Below, in pieces: positions 10,538-17,961 of a stretch of 64,000 nt of DNA; within the stretch, counting starts at the first letter, position 1, and every line of letters begins with the position of its first letter. This DNA comes from Streptomyces jeddahensis (lineage in GTDB: Bacteria > Actinomycetota > Actinomycetes > Streptomycetales > Streptomycetaceae), in contig NZ_LOHS01000194.1 of the NCBI RefSeq assembly GCF_001642995.1, positions 1 through 64,000 on the forward strand, in the 5' to 3' direction. Both the position numbers and the translations under genes were made by a program. The notes beneath the pieces are model-generated. The model was not told the DNA's origin, did not search any database, and saw only the letters and a list, made by a program, of their open reading frames with translations.

Positions 10538-10725
10538 GCGTCCGCGCCCACCGGGGCCGCGTCCCAAGCGAGGTCCGGCGGCGCGATCGCGACGTTCACG
10601 TCGGCCGGCGCGCTGTCCCAAGCGAGATCCAGGGGGCTCACTGCGCCGAAGAGCAATCCAGCGGAGAAGGCTACGGCAAGCACCGAGCGAAGCATTTTCT
10701 TGCACATAGTGGGCTTCGTCCTCAC
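10534..10725 (-). CDS. small secreted peptide with two DLAWD repeats
   Basis: A 63-residue frame from a GTG at 10725; an internal ATG at 10707 gives 57 residues and has a better spaced GAGGA. A short basic start is followed by LRSVLAVAFSAGLLFGA, a signal peptide. The remaining 33 or so residues are acidic, lack Cys and Lys, and contain two imperfect 13-residue repeats, PLDLAWDSAPADV and PPDLAWDAAPVGA. The repeats also show at DNA level. The stop overlaps the start of the Rieske-like gene by 4 nt. The divergent neighbour is a LuxR regulator. Size, secretion, repeats and coupling suggest a pheromone or precursor peptide, but no known family is recognised. Confidence 0.65.
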   Translation of the reverse strand: MRTKPTMCKKMLRSVLAVAFSAGLLFGAVSPLDLAWDSAPADVNVAIAPPDLAWDAAPVGADA

Positions 10726-10837
10726 TTCCCAGATGTCTCTCCCCCGCCCTCAAGACGATGGCTCATCAACCCACGTCAAAGCCACAGAAGCGATGCATCA
10801 TGTTCCTGCACGTTCAGGACCCTGAGGGGGGGAAATC

Positions 10838-11821
10838 TTGCCCAAAACAACTACACACCGGACACATCCCCATGGGCTGACCGAACTGTGCGATGCAGGG
10901 AAGCGTTTGTACGCCGACGCACTGCGCCTGGGGCGCATAGGGCGCACGGAGATCGCACCCGCGCCCTGCCTCCTGGAGTTCGCGCTCCTGCACCCCGATC
11001 CGGACGACCCCGACTGGCTCCGCCCAGTTCCACCCACGGCGGCGCTGGCGCAGAGACTGCACCCCATCGAGCGCGAGATCCAGGAGCGCAGGGCCCTCGC
11101 CATCGAACTGACCGACTCCTTCGAGCCGTTCATGGGCATCAGCGCCCAGGACCCTCAGGCCACCGCTGCGGTGACGGTGCTCGAAGGCATCGAGCGGATC
11201 AACGAGGCCATAGACCTCGCGATGACCGAATGCCAGTCCGAGGTGCTCACCGTGCAGCCGGGAGGCGGGCGCAGCGAACACGCGCTCGGCACGGCGCTGA
11301 AGCGCGGCCAGGCCATGATCGAACGCGGCATCTCGATGCGCACGCTGTACCAGCACACCGTCCGGCACAGCCAGGGAACCCTCGCCTACGCCGAGATCAT
11401 GGCCAAGGGCAAGGTGGAGATACGCACCCTCGAAGAACTCATAGAACGCCTCATGATCTTCGACCGGACCGTGGCGTTCATCCCCGCCCGCGACGACCGC
11501 CGCGTCGCCCTGGAGCTGCGCCACCCCGGCCTGGTCGAGTACCTCGCGAAGGTCTTCGAGCAACTCTGGCGCCGTGCGGTCCCCTTGCTCGACGAGCCTC
11601 CCTACGCCCCGGCCACGGACGGCATATCCGGTGTCCAGCGGTCCATAGCCAAGCTCCTGGTCGAGGGCCACGTCGACGAGGCCATAGCCCGCCGCCTCGG
11701 CATGAACGTGCGCACGTGCCGTGCCCACATCGCCAAACTCGCCGCCACCCTGGGCAGCGGCAGCCGGGCACAACTCGGGTATCTCATCGCGCAGTCAGGG
11801 CTCCTGGAAGAGCACGACTGA
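10838..11821 (+). CDS. LuxR-type regulator with TrmB/PLD-like sensor region
   Basis: A 327-residue regulator. The C-terminal 65 residues form a LuxR-type HTH (SIAKLLVEGHVDEAIARRLGMNVRTCRAHIAKL by parts). The middle (about residues 120-240) resembles the TrmB / phospholipase-D-like sensor found in many Streptomyces LuxR proteins, with ALKRGQAMIERGISMRTLY and RTVAFIPARDDRRVALELR. There is no receiver domain, so the ligand is probably bound directly. The start is a TTG at 10838, chosen because GAGGGGGGGAAA lies a few nt upstream and no ATG or GTG is near. TTG may keep its level low. It is divergent from the DLAWD peptide gene across 112 bp, so it is the likely controller of that pair. Confidence 0.8.
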   Translation: MPKTTTHRTHPHGLTELCDAGKRLYADALRLGRIGRTEIAPAPCLLEFALLHPDPDDPDWLRPVPPTAALAQRLHPIEREIQERRALAIELTDSFEPFMGISAQDPQATAAVTVLEGIERINEAIDLAMTECQSEVLTVQPGGGRSEHALGTALKRGQAMIERGISMRTLYQHTVRHSQGTLAYAEIMAKGKVEIRTLEELIERLMIFDRTVAFIPARDDRRVALELRHPGLVEYLAKVFEQLWRRAVPLLDEPPYAPATDGISGVQRSIAKLLVEGHVDEAIARRLGMNVRTCRAHIAKLAATLGSGSRAQLGYLIAQSGLLEEHD

Positions 11822-11912
11822 GCGAAAGTAGTCCCCATCGGTCCGCACCCTCGTGAGCTGCCGGAAACCACCGGGTGACCGGGATGTTACGTATGACATC
11901 TAACGTCGCGCC

Positions 11913-13463
11913 ATGGCGGACATATTTGACGCATACGCGTTGGCCGATGCATGGGACGAAATGTTTGAGCGGCCGGGTGAAGTCAGGACCGCCTATGAGC
12001 CGGTGCTGGCCGCACTGCAGCCGATGGATCCGGCCGAACTGCGGTTCCGGGCCGACCAGATGGCACGGTCGTTCACCGACCGGGGCGTGACCTACGCCTT
12101 CGCGGGCGAGGAGCGGCCCTGGCCGCTGGACCTCGTGCCGCGCATACTCGACGCGCTCGAGTGGGACCTGATCTCGCGTGGTGTGGCCCAGCGTGTGAAG
12201 GCGCTGGAGGCGTATCTCGCCGATGCCTACGGGCCGTGCCGGGCCTTCGAGGACGGTGTGGTGCCGTGGCGGCTGCTGCTGAACTCACCGCATTTCCATA
12301 GAGCGGCGGGCCCCGTCGAGCCACCGGGCGGGGTGCGTATCCACGTCGCCGGCATCGATCTCGTCCGGGACGAGCAGGGCGATTTCCGGGTGCTCGAGGA
12401 CAACGTACGGGTGCCGTCCGGGGTTTCGTACGTCATCGAGAACCGGCGTGCGATGACCCGGATCTTCCCGTCGCTCTTCGCCGAGCAGCATGTGCTGCCG
12501 GTCGACGGCTACGGACAGCGGCTGCTGGCCGCGCTGCGGGCGGCCGCGCCGGACGGGGTCACCGATCCCCGGGTGGTCGTGCTGACACCCGGCCCGAACA
12601 ACGCGGCGTACTTCGAGCACGCCCTGCTGGCGCGGCTTATGGGTGTGCAGCTGGTGGAGGGGCACGATCTCGTCTGCCGGAACAACCGGGTGTGGATGCG
12701 GACGACGCGCGGTGAGATGCCGGTCCATGTCGTATACCGGCGGCTCGACGACGACTTCCTCGATCCGCTGCACTTCCGCCCGGACTCGGTGATCGGCTGC
12801 CCGGGCATCATGAGCGCCGCGCAGGCGGGCACGGTCACGCTCGCGAACGCGGTCGGCAACGGTGTCGCGGACGACAAGCTGCTCTACACGTACGTGCCGG
12901 ACCTCATCCGCTACTACCTCTCCGAAGAACCGATTCTGCCGAATGTGGAGTCCTACCGGCCGGACGAGCCGGGGCAGTTGGAAGCCGTACTGGACCAGCT
13001 GGACCAGCTGGTCATCAAGCCGGTCGACGGGGCCGGCGGGCAGGGCATCGTCATCGGACCGCAGGCCGACAAGGCCACGCTCGACCGGGTCCGCAAGGAG
13101 GTCGTGGCCGATCCGCGCGGGTGGATCGCCCAGCGACCCGTCGCCCTGTCCACCTCGCCGACCCTGGCGGGCGACGGCATGGCGCCGCGCCACATAGACC
13201 TCCGCCCGTTCGCCGTGAACGACGGCCGCGACGTGTGGGTGCTGCCCGGCGGCCTCACCCGGGTGGCGCTGCAGGAGGGCAACCTCATCGTCAACTCCAG
13301 CCAGGGCGGCGGCTCCAAGGACACGTGGGTCCTCACGGACGGCGGCCCGGCGTCCGCGGCGGACCCGGAACCGGCCGGCACACCACCGCCGGTCGCACCC
13401 CGCCAGCTGGGACCCGACGGCACCACCCCCAAGGGCGTACAGGAAGGGGCGCAGCAGCAGTGA
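11913..13463 (+). CDS. circularly permuted ATP-grasp type 2 protein
   Basis: A 516-residue member of the circularly permuted ATP-grasp family (DUF404/DUF407). Visible landmarks are RIHVAGIDLVRDEQGDFRVLEDN by parts near residues 145-170, NVRVPSGVSYVIENR, PGIMSAAQAGTVTLANAVGNGVADDK, and VIKPVDGAGGQGI near residue 370, the ATP-binding loop. The family is thought to form amide or peptide bonds to a small peptide or protein; the substrate is unknown. The C-terminal 50 residues are Pro-rich and disordered. The ATG at 11913 has no evident ribosome site. The next two genes, alpha-E and transglutaminase-like, follow closely and form the conserved three-gene operon. Confidence 0.9.
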   Translation: MADIFDAYALADAWDEMFERPGEVRTAYEPVLAALQPMDPAELRFRADQMARSFTDRGVTYAFAGEERPWPLDLVPRILDALEWDLISRGVAQRVKALEAYLADAYGPCRAFEDGVVPWRLLLNSPHFHRAAGPVEPPGGVRIHVAGIDLVRDEQGDFRVLEDNVRVPSGVSYVIENRRAMTRIFPSLFAEQHVLPVDGYGQRLLAALRAAAPDGVTDPRVVVLTPGPNNAAYFEHALLARLMGVQLVEGHDLVCRNNRVWMRTTRGEMPVHVVYRRLDDDFLDPLHFRPDSVIGCPGIMSAAQAGTVTLANAVGNGVADDKLLYTYVPDLIRYYLSEEPILPNVESYRPDEPGQLEAVLDQLDQLVIKPVDGAGGQGIVIGPQADKATLDRVRKEVVADPRGWIAQRPVALSTSPTLAGDGMAPRHIDLRPFAVNDGRDVWVLPGGLTRVALQEGNLIVNSSQGGGSKDTWVLTDGGPASAADPEPAGTPPPVAPRQLGPDGTTPKGVQEGAQQQ

Positions 13464-13537
13464 AGACCATCCCTGCAGGACCGCCGGGACCGCCGGGACA
13501 GACGTCCGGACAGCCCTCTGCCACAGGAGGCACCGCC

Positions 13538-14470
13538 GTGAACGACGTGATCCTCTCCCGCATCGCCGAGGCCCTCACCTGGACCGGCCGCTACGTCGAG
13601 CGTGCCGACGCCACCGCCCGCATCCTCGACGCGTATCTGCACCGCCTCCTCGAGGACCCGTGGCGCGACGAGGACACCGCGTGCCGCTCGCTGTACGCGA
13701 TCCTCGGGCTGGACGCGGGCGGCGAGCCCGTCGACATGCAGCAGGTCCTCGACCAGCTGGCCTTCGACGCCCGCTCCACCGGCTCCATCGAGGGCGCGCT
13801 CGGCGCGGCCCGGCTCAACGCCCGCAGCGCCCGCGAGGCCGTCTCCTCCGAGATGTGGGAGTGCCTCAACTCCACCTGGCACGCGCTCGCAGACCAGCGC
13901 ACGGCGGCGCGGCGGACCGGCCCGTACGCGTATCTGGAGCTGGTACGCCGCCGGGCCGCGCTCTTCTTCGGCCTTGCGGACTCGACGATGAGCCGGGACG
14001 ACAGCTGGCGCTTCGTGGTCCTGGGCAGGAGCCTGGAGCGCGTCGACATGACGGTCAGGCTGCTGTCCGTACGCGTCCTGGACGCCGCCCACGCCCCCGA
14101 CTGGCCGACGCTGCTGAGCGCGAGCGGCGCGGACGAGGCGTACGCGCGCGTGTACGGCGGTTTCGGCGACACCCCGAGGGTGGCCGAATTCCTCATCCTC
14201 GACCGGGACTTCCCGCGCTCGGTGCTGCACGCGCTGACGACCGCGGAGGAGTGCCTGACCGCGCTCGGCCGCCCGCGCCAGGACCCGGCGCGCCGCCCGA
14301 TAGGCCGGATGCGGACGCGCCTCGAGTACCTGGACTCGGCCGCACTGGAGGATGGCCTTCCGCATCTGCTGCGCGACCTGCAGCAGGCGTGCATGGCCTC
14401 CGCGGAGGCGGTCGCGGAGAGGTTCTTCCCGTATCAGGGCCCGGTCGAGTGGGCCCGGGAAGGAGCGTGA
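13538..14470 (+). CDS. alpha-E domain protein
   Basis: A 310-residue, almost wholly helical protein of the alpha-E family. It opens VNDVILSRIAEALTWTGRYVERAD and contains NARSAREAVSSEMWECLNSTWHAL and the charged repeats typical of the family. It has no known catalytic site and is regarded as a partner of the ATP-grasp protein encoded upstream. The GTG at 13538 is preferred because AGGAGG lies 7-8 nt upstream; an in-frame GTG at 13460 overlapping the previous stop would add a Pro/Gly-rich tail. Its stop overlaps or nearly overlaps the next start, which shows translational coupling with the transglutaminase-like gene. Confidence 0.88.
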   Translation: MNDVILSRIAEALTWTGRYVERADATARILDAYLHRLLEDPWRDEDTACRSLYAILGLDAGGEPVDMQQVLDQLAFDARSTGSIEGALGAARLNARSAREAVSSEMWECLNSTWHALADQRTAARRTGPYAYLELVRRRAALFFGLADSTMSRDDSWRFVVLGRSLERVDMTVRLLSVRVLDAAHAPDWPTLLSASGADEAYARVYGGFGDTPRVAEFLILDRDFPRSVLHALTTAEECLTALGRPRQDPARRPIGRMRTRLEYLDSAALEDGLPHLLRDLQQACMASAEAVAERFFPYQGPVEWAREGA

Positions 14471-14475
14471 GCGGG

Positions 14476-15366
14476 ATGACGGGAAGGACGACGACCGTGG
14501 ACATGATGAGCATGATGGGGCAGCGGACGAGCAGGCTCCGGATCAGGCACGAGACGCGGGTGTCGTACGCGCAGGCGGCGATCTCCTCGCACAACGAGGT
14601 CAGGATGACCCCGCTGACCCTGCCGGGCCAGACCACCCTGGACGCGCGCGTGACCATCAGCCCGGCGACGGCGACGTGGGCGTACTGGGACTACTGGGGC
14701 ACCCAGGTCACCGGCTTCGACCTGATGGAGCCGCACGAGGACCTGACGATCACGGCACTGAGCCTGGTGGAGACCTCGCCTCCGGCGCCTCTGCCTACGC
14801 CGCCCACGTGGACGGAGGTGGCCGAACAATCGTCGAGCTCACGCCTGTTGGAGTACGCGGTTCCCACGCGGCGTACCGCCGTGACCGAGGAACTGACCGA
14901 TCTGGCCCGTGCCACGGCCGACGGCCTGGACCCGCACGAGACGGCGGTCGCGGTCTCGAACCTCGTGGCCGACCGGGTCGCGTACGTCCCCGGCGCGACG
15001 GGCGTCCAGACCGTCGCCACCGAGGCCTGGGAGCAGGGCGCGGGCGTCTGCCAGGACATCGCCCACCTCACGGCGGGCCTCCTCCGCGCCCTCGGCCTGC
15101 CCACCCGCTACGTCTCCGGCTACCTCCACCCGGAGCGCGACGCGGAACTCCACCGCCCGGTCGCCGGCCAGAGCCACGCCTGGATCGAGTACTGGGCGGG
15201 CGACTGGTCCGGCTACGACCCGACGAACCGCACCCGCGCGAACGAGTCCCACGTGATCGTGGGCCGGGGCCGGGACTACGACGACGTGACACCGCACAAG
15301 GGGGTGTACCGGGGGGTGGCGGGCGGACCGCCGGAAGTGCTGGTGGAGTTCACGCGGGTGGCGTGA
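14476..15366 (+). CDS. transglutaminase-like cysteine peptidase
   Basis: A 296-residue protein with the N-terminal bacterial transglutaminase-like domain (LRIRHETRVSYAQAA) and a papain-like core. The catalytic triad is visible: Cys192 in GAGVCQDIAHL, His234 in GQSHAWIEYW and Asp248 in GYDPTN. In this operon type the enzyme is proposed to cleave what the ATP-grasp protein joins, or to process its peptide. Start choice is uncertain: GTG 14467 overlaps the alpha-E stop, ATG 14476 has AAGGAG about 10 nt upstream, and GTG 14497 has GGAAGGA. No signal peptide is visible, so it is probably cytoplasmic. It is the last gene of the operon. Confidence 0.88.
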   Translation: MTGRTTTVDMMSMMGQRTSRLRIRHETRVSYAQAAISSHNEVRMTPLTLPGQTTLDARVTISPATATWAYWDYWGTQVTGFDLMEPHEDLTITALSLVETSPPAPLPTPPTWTEVAEQSSSSRLLEYAVPTRRTAVTEELTDLARATADGLDPHETAVAVSNLVADRVAYVPGATGVQTVATEAWEQGAGVCQDIAHLTAGLLRALGLPTRYVSGYLHPERDAELHRPVAGQSHAWIEYWAGDWSGYDPTNRTRANESHVIVGRGRDYDDVTPHKGVYRGVAGGPPEVLVEFTRVA

Positions 15367-15527
15367 AGCGCTGAGAAGGCGCGGGGGCGATCACGCCGTG
15401 ACATACCAGTTGTCGTCAGTGGCCTGATTCTCGTCGTTGATCGCCCGCCACCGCGCTGCAACCCTGGTCGCCGCAGACCCGGCGCCGCCCTGACGCCGGG
15501 CGGTCGGTGAGAAGGGGGAGGACGAGA

Positions 15528-15944
15528 ATGCAGTTCACCTTGGTCGGCATGGCCGTGGCGGCGGAGGATCCGGCGCGCAGCGCCGCATGGTTCAGTGCAC
15601 ACTTCGGGTTCAAGGTCGGCATCGACCTGGGGTGGTACGCGAACACCCAGCACCCCGAGCACGCGAACCTGAGCCTGGACTTCGTCCAGCGCGACCACGA
15701 GTCGTGGCCGGCGGCGACGCGGGGCAAGGCGGTGGTCGGCACGCTCCTGGCGTTCCTGGTCGAGGACGTCGACGCCGAGTACGAGCGGTTGGGGACGGCC
15801 GGACTCGAGGTGGTCCTGCCGCTGGTCACCGAACCGTGGGGTCAGCGCCGGTTCCAGGTCGCCGGGCCCGACGGGCTGCTGGTGGAGGTGCTGCAGACGG
15901 TGGCACCGGATCCGCAATGGCTGGCCGACAACGGCTTGGCCTGA
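15528..15944 (+). CDS. VOC family (glyoxalase/bleomycin resistance-type) protein
   Basis: A 138-residue protein of the vicinal oxygen chelate fold: MQFTLVGMAVAAEDPARSAAWFSAHFGF is the first beta-alpha-beta unit and WGQRRFQVAGPDGLLVEVLQ the last strand pair. Such proteins bind a metal or sequester small molecules, and the substrate cannot be told. The E in the terminal LLVEVLQ could be a metal ligand. The ATG at 15528 has a strong AGGGGGAGGA site upstream. It is a single gene with no obvious functional link to its neighbours. Confidence 0.82.
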   Translation: MQFTLVGMAVAAEDPARSAAWFSAHFGFKVGIDLGWYANTQHPEHANLSLDFVQRDHESWPAATRGKAVVGTLLAFLVEDVDAEYERLGTAGLEVVLPLVTEPWGQRRFQVAGPDGLLVEVLQTVAPDPQWLADNGLA

Positions 15945-16000
15945 CGAGCGGAAGAGCAGCGCCGCCGCCTGCACCCGACGATCAAGAACCCGAGCCGGGA

Positions 16001-17641
16001 CTAGCAGAACCCGAGCCTCCCGAACCGCGACCCCCACACCGTCGCGTTCACATGGCGCTCGTTCACGATCCACGCCCGCTGGCCGACGGGGCAGGTGCTC
16101 GTTCCGACCGGGTCGATCGAGACGGCGGAGTAGTCGCCCCAGCGTTCGACGGTGTCGGAGGACGGGTTGTACGCCGTGGAGGCTCGGGCGAAGGTCGTGC
16201 CGCCGGTGACGTTCGCGGTGTCGGTCGCGAGGCGGCCGCTGCCCTTCATCGTCGCGTGGTGGGCGGCTCCGCTCGCGACACTCGTGGAGGTCCAGGTGAA
16301 GAACATCCGCCCGATCGGGTTCGCCGAGGTGCCTCCCACCGCCGACCCCGCCACCGAAGGATTGAAGTCGTCCGAGGTGGCGGACTCGAGGACGTATCCG
16401 GAGCGGCCGGCAGGGACGGTGTTCGTGGCCGTGTCGATCTGGTACCACTTCGCCGTCGGGCGGTTGCCCGCGTTGATGGTGTGGACGTTCAGCAGGTGGC
16501 TGCCGATCTGGGTGCTGACGTTCTGGAAGCGGGCGTTCAGGGTGTCGAGCCGGTCGGTCGTACCCGGCTGGCGGGCGTCCGGCGGGACGGCGAACGCCGA
16601 CACCGGCACAAAGGCCTGGAGCACGATGGCCGGGGCGCTTCTGCCGAGGCCCGTGGCGCGGAACAGCCTCAGACGGGTGGGATCGCCGGCACTCGCCGAC
16701 ACGAGGAACGCGTGCGCGTTGTCGTCTTCCACGATCGGAGGCGCCACGGTCCCCGGCGTACCGAGGTCGAAGTACGGACGGCCGAACGAACGGCCGTTGT
16801 ACGCGGCCGCCTTGGGGATGCCGAACGCCCGGGAGCGGACGTAGGTGGTCCCGCTGAAGATGTTGGCGGTGACGATCAGCGCGTCCTGGTCCATGCCGAG
16901 CTGGGGGTAGTCGAAGAAGTCACCCGCCGGCTCCGGCACGTCGAACCTGTAGAGGTAGTACGCGCCCGTGGGGTCGGAGGTCCTGGACACGCCGAGGAAG
17001 ACGTTCTGGACCGTCGAGCTCTCCTGGAAGGCCACGGCGAAGACGACCCAGCGGTCCCACCTCCGGTCGTACACGATCCGGGGATCGAAGATCGTCCTGG
17101 CCGTGTAGCCGAAGAAGCTGTTGAGCGTCGTGTTCTTGACCAGGGCACCGTCCGACTTCCGGAAGACGCCCACCCCCCTGTGGTTGGTGATCTCGACGAA
17201 GTGGTTCACGCCGACGGCTCCGTGGGTGTCCGGCGGGCGGGCGCAGCACGAACCCGCGTTCAGGCCCTCGAAACCGGCCTGGGCGGCGGGCGGGACCAGG
17301 CGCCGGGGCATGTCACCCGTTCCGTCCTCCGGGCGCTCCTGCGGTCTGAGCCTCATGGACCTGCGCAGCTGCTCCTCGGTCTCCGTGGGCCTGGGCCCGA
17401 GCGGCGGCGGCTGCGCGGGACGGAAGTGCCCGGAGGGAGTGGCGATCCTCGCCTCGGGCGCCCGGATCTCGTCCGTGGCCTCGATGGCTCGCTCCACGGA
17501 GGGTTCCTGAGCCTTCGTCGGGCCAGGCGCGAGGCCCAGCAGCAGCCCGAGCACGACCGGCAGGACGGTCAGGACGGGCAGGAGGTGACGCGCTCTTCGG
17601 CTGACCGCTCTTCGGCTGATCGTTCTGCGCCTGATCGTCAC
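16001..17641 (-). CDS. secreted protein of unknown function, propeller-like
   Basis: A 546-residue exported protein. The N-terminus is very Arg-rich (RRRTISRRAVSRRARH) followed by the hydrophobic VLTVLPVVLGLLLGLAPG and a likely cut near TKAQ, so a twin-arginine-like or Sec signal is possible. The mature region contains PPDTHGAVGVNHFVEITN, a motif seen in many secreted proteins of diverse bacteria that seem to form beta-propellers, and several later repeats rich in aromatic residues and Asp. A paired Cys-Cys lies just before that motif. There is no catalytic signature. The GTG at 17641 is chosen over a longer frame because an AGAGG lies upstream. A near-perfect 14-bp tandem duplication sits in the Arg-rich coding part. 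Confidence 0.72.
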   Translation of the reverse strand: MTIRRRTISRRAVSRRARHLLPVLTVLPVVLGLLLGLAPGPTKAQEPSVERAIEATDEIRAPEARIATPSGHFRPAQPPPLGPRPTETEEQLRRSMRLRPQERPEDGTGDMPRRLVPPAAQAGFEGLNAGSCCARPPDTHGAVGVNHFVEITNHRGVGVFRKSDGALVKNTTLNSFFGYTARTIFDPRIVYDRRWDRWVVFAVAFQESSTVQNVFLGVSRTSDPTGAYYLYRFDVPEPAGDFFDYPQLGMDQDALIVTANIFSGTTYVRSRAFGIPKAAAYNGRSFGRPYFDLGTPGTVAPPIVEDDNAHAFLVSASAGDPTRLRLFRATGLGRSAPAIVLQAFVPVSAFAVPPDARQPGTTDRLDTLNARFQNVSTQIGSHLLNVHTINAGNRPTAKWYQIDTATNTVPAGRSGYVLESATSDDFNPSVAGSAVGGTSANPIGRMFFTWTSTSVASGAAHHATMKGSGRLATDTANVTGGTTFARASTAYNPSSDTVERWGDYSAVSIDPVGTSTCPVGQRAWIVNERHVNATVWGSRFGRLGFC

Positions 17642-17961
17642 AGTGGGACCTCTTCTCGTCACCGAGGGATGCGCATCGCCGCGTACGGATAGGCGCCCTG
17701 CCGGACACCTTGGTGAGCGAGCCGAGGTCAGAGTCGGAACGACCGGGCGATTCCTCCCGATGTCACCCTTTCCAGCCAGGTTGTGGGCTCCGATCAGCGC
17801 TGGTCAGTGTCCGGTATCAGCCGCTAAAGTGCCCCCACCGGCGGACTCTTCAGCCCCACCTGACCCGCAGGTCCCCCCACGGTCCCGCTGTCCCGCCTCA
17901 CCCGCCCGCGCGCCACGGCATCCCACGCCGCTGTCGGTCCGGGCCTGAAAGAGCCTCACAC
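17642..17961. other. divergent intergenic region, no gene seen
   Basis: This 320-bp stretch separates two divergently transcribed secreted-protein genes and should hold both promoters. I see no clear -35/-10 pair, operator or terminator. Open frames that run through it have no coding bias and no start signal. Confidence 0.45.
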
